Below are positions 33,426 to 34,865 of a DNA stretch of 34,865 nt, one piece after another (position 1 is the stretch's first letter; the number at the start of each line of letters is the position of its first letter). This DNA comes from Segetibacter sp. (GTDB lineage Bacteria > Bacteroidota > Bacteroidia > Chitinophagales > Chitinophagaceae), in assembly GCA_028288485.1 (NCBI GenBank), contig JAQBNO010000020.1:1-34865 (forward strand). Direction: 5' to 3'. The notes beneath the pieces are model-generated. The model searched no databases, was not told the DNA's origin, and worked only from the letters and a program-made list of their open reading frames with translations. The translations under genes and the position numbers were made by a program.

Positions 33426-34349
33426 CTATCTATATGTTGGTTCTACCGCTTCTGGTTGATCTAAATTATCCAGGTTCGCAAGCTTTTCAAGGGCAAGGTA
33501 TAATGCCTGGTTACCGGATGATCCTTTACCCATTGCCTGAATGCTTATGTATAATTGCTTCACCAGGGCGAGGCCGGGTAACGACAACTTCATTGCTTCG
33601 GCTTCTTCAAGGGCAATGGTGAGATCTTTTACAAAGTTGTCGACAGAAAAACCAGGTGAATAATCACCTTTTACAATTTTGGGAGCGAGTACATCAAGAC
33701 TCCAGCATCCTGCTGCACCTTTCGTAATTGATTCTAACATGGTATTTAGGTCTAGCCCCGCCTTTACGCCATAAATAAGCCCTTCACATACACCTATTAA
33801 AGTGCCGGCAATTGTAATCTGGTTACACATTTTTGTATGCTGCCCGGCCCCGGCGGGTCCCTGGTACACCATGTTTTTTCCGAAGACTTCAAACATCGGA
33901 AGTACGGTATCAACCACCTCTTTTTTTCCGCCGATCATTATCGACAGTGTGCCGTTTATTGCGCCTACTTGTCCACCGGAAACAGGCGCATCAATAAATT
34001 CCGCCCCAACTTTAGTTGCTTCGGAAGCTATTTTTACAGCAAGACTTGGTTTGGTAGTCGTCATGTCTATCAAAACTGTTCCTGGCTTTATGGTTTTAAA
34101 AATACCCTGCTCTCCAAAGTAACATTCCTCTACATCTTTTGGAAAGCCGATTATGGTAACAACTACTTCTGAAGCTGCAGTAAGTTCTGCAGGGCTATCG
34201 AACCAGGTGCAACCCATATCAATTAAGTCCTGGGCTTTTTCCTTTGTGCGGTTGTAAACGTTTACTTTGTAACCTGCGTTTAATAAATGTTTTACCATCG
34301 GGTTTCCCATTAAACCCGTACCAATCCAGCCTATTTTTTTATCCTTCAT
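33426..34349 (-). CDS. garR: 2-hydroxy-3-oxopropionate (tartronate semialdehyde) reductase, GarR/HIBADH family
   Basis: Cytoplasmic NAD(P)H-dependent reductase making D-glycerate from tartronate semialdehyde. The 307-aa protein has the N-terminal Rossmann fold GWIGTGLMGNPM (7-18), with NRT at 33-35 after the second strand; the Arg there suggests NADPH use. Next come the substrate motif DAPVSGGQVGA (120-130) and the catalytic-lysine helix with GQHTKMCNQ (Lys173). All are as expected for the beta-hydroxyacid dehydrogenase family. Other members (3-hydroxyisobutyrate dehydrogenase, GLYR-type succinic semialdehyde reductase) share this layout, so specificity rests mainly on the adjacent glycerate kinase gene. 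It heads a two-gene unit, and its start ATG is at 34349. Confidence 0.88.
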   Translation of the reverse strand: MKDKKIGWIGTGLMGNPMVKHLLNAGYKVNVYNRTKEKAQDLIDMGCTWFDSPAELTAASEVVVTIIGFPKDVEECYFGEQGIFKTIKPGTVLIDMTTTKPSLAVKIASEATKVGAEFIDAPVSGGQVGAINGTLSIMIGGKKEVVDTVLPMFEVFGKNMVYQGPAGAGQHTKMCNQITIAGTLIGVCEGLIYGVKAGLDLNTMLESITKGAAGCWSLDVLAPKIVKGDYSPGFSVDNFVKDLTIALEEAEAMKLSLPGLALVKQLYISIQAMGKGSSGNQALYLALEKLANLDNLDQPEAVEPTYR

Positions 34350-34582
34350 TGTTATTCATTTTTACTTTTTACGGGGCTCCTCGCGAGCCTTAATATAAAT
34401 ATATTGGTTTGCTACAAACACGTAGCTCCCCGGGAGCTGATCTTGACGTTCTCGCCCGAAACAATGCTTAGCGTTCTTTGGGATCCACATGTACGTATTA
34501 AGAGAGGATCGCAAAGAACGCGGAGAATTCGCAAAGGAGCGCAAAGCTTTCTAAATGGTTTGCCCTTGAACGGATTGCGGCC

Positions 34583-34747
34583 CTTCGACTACGCTCAGGG
34601 TAAACCTTCGACTACGCTCAGGGTAAACCTTCGACTACGCTCAGGGTAAACCTTCGACTACGCTCGGGGTAAACCCCCGACTACGCTCAGGGTAAACCCT
34701 TGACTACGCTCAGGGTAAACCCTCGACTACGCTCAGGCAAACCCTCG
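34583..34747. repeat. Tandem array of seven 23-bp units
   Basis: The unit GACTACGCTCAGGGTAAACC plus three bases recurs with period 23: the GAC start is found at 34587, 34610, 34633, 34656, 34679, 34702 and 34725. The first three units are identical, and the later ones carry one to three changes. There are no spacers. The motif TTCGACTACGCTCAGG is itself a familiar dispersed intergenic sequence in Bacteroidota. Confidence 0.9.
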
Positions 34748-34794
34748 GGTACCTTGAGCGTAGAACCTACCACGCAAGATTGGAAAACCATCTT

Positions 34795-34818
34795 TGAACC
34801 GAGCGTGGCAACGATGAT
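34795..34818 (+). repeat. 24-bp repeat, perfect inverted match to 26103-26126
   Basis: Reads TGAACCGAGCGTGGCAACGA then TGAT. It is the exact inverted partner of the copy at 26103-26126, and the similarity stops sharply on both sides. Confidence 0.75.
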
Positions 34819-34865
34819 GCTATGGAATATGAATGCCGGTATCATAAAAATACAACTTCAAATCT

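Larger units (their letters stand above)
34350..34865. other. Right-end intergenic region with repeats
   Basis: No gene supported. From left to right it has a GGCTC/GAGCC hairpin (about 34375-34389), an AGCTCCC/GGGAGCT hairpin (about 34424-34438), CGCAAAG-rich sequence (34508-34548), the 23-bp tandem array and the 24-bp repeat at 34795-34818. The garR promoter should lie in its first part. Confidence 0.6.

Noticed and set aside
34424-34438. AGCTCCC/GGGAGCT hairpin as an operator
   Set aside because: A 7-bp palindrome with one central base lies upstream of garR, but nothing links it to a regulator; noted only within the gap description.
34583-34747. CRISPR array
   Set aside because: The 23-bp units are directly adjacent with no spacers, and there are no cas genes.

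Overview
This window looks like a stretch of a Bacteroidota chromosome, most likely Chitinophagaceae or a close relative. The grounds are two SusC/SusD outer-membrane pairs, an ECF sigma factor with a FecR-type anti-sigma factor carrying a DUF4974-like tail, lipoprotein signals of the C-S/K-K-D type, A/T-rich leaders without clear Shine-Dalgarno sequences, and many short dispersed intergenic repeats. The lineage is inferred from these family features, not from a marker gene. Every gene I can support lies on the minus strand, so transcription runs from right to left.

Right end (34.9-32.2 kb): a 23-bp tandem repeat array, then a GarR-type tartronate semialdehyde (2-hydroxy-3-oxopropionate) reductase and a GarK/GlxK-type glycerate 2-kinase. 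Together they would turn tartronate semialdehyde into 2-phosphoglycerate. A 351-bp gap with a strong inverted repeat separates them from the rest.

Middle (31.8-14.2 kb): a secreted glycoside hydrolase-like protein of 768 aa, a secreted GHL6/GH42-like putative hydrolase, a 1.1-kb gap, the second SusC/SusD pair, and three more secreted hydrolase paralogs in a row (732, 721 and 726 aa).

Left (13.7-0 kb): ECF sigma factor, FecR anti-sigma factor, a SusC with an N-terminal STN signalling domain and its SusD, then two larger hydrolase paralogs (912 aa with a Tat-like signal; 874 aa with a Sec signal). The first 165 bases hold the N-terminus of another secreted protein cut off by the window edge.

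The whole is best read as a polysaccharide utilisation locus (PUL). Two TonB-dependent importers take up oligosaccharides; one can signal through FecR to the ECF sigma factor. Six related exported hydrolases share an N-terminal domain of the kind found in front of the GH67, GH20 and GH115 barrels, a TIM-barrel-like region with a conserved Gly-Glu or Glu-Ser-Gly motif, and a helical C-terminal region. They do not match any family I can name with certainty; GH67 alpha-glucuronidase is the closest in layout. Six paralogs in one locus, with differences at the likely catalytic positions, are the most interesting feature. The second is a family of about 60-bp dispersed repeats, partly in inverted pairs, that lies 50-100 bp upstream of five of the hydrolase genes.
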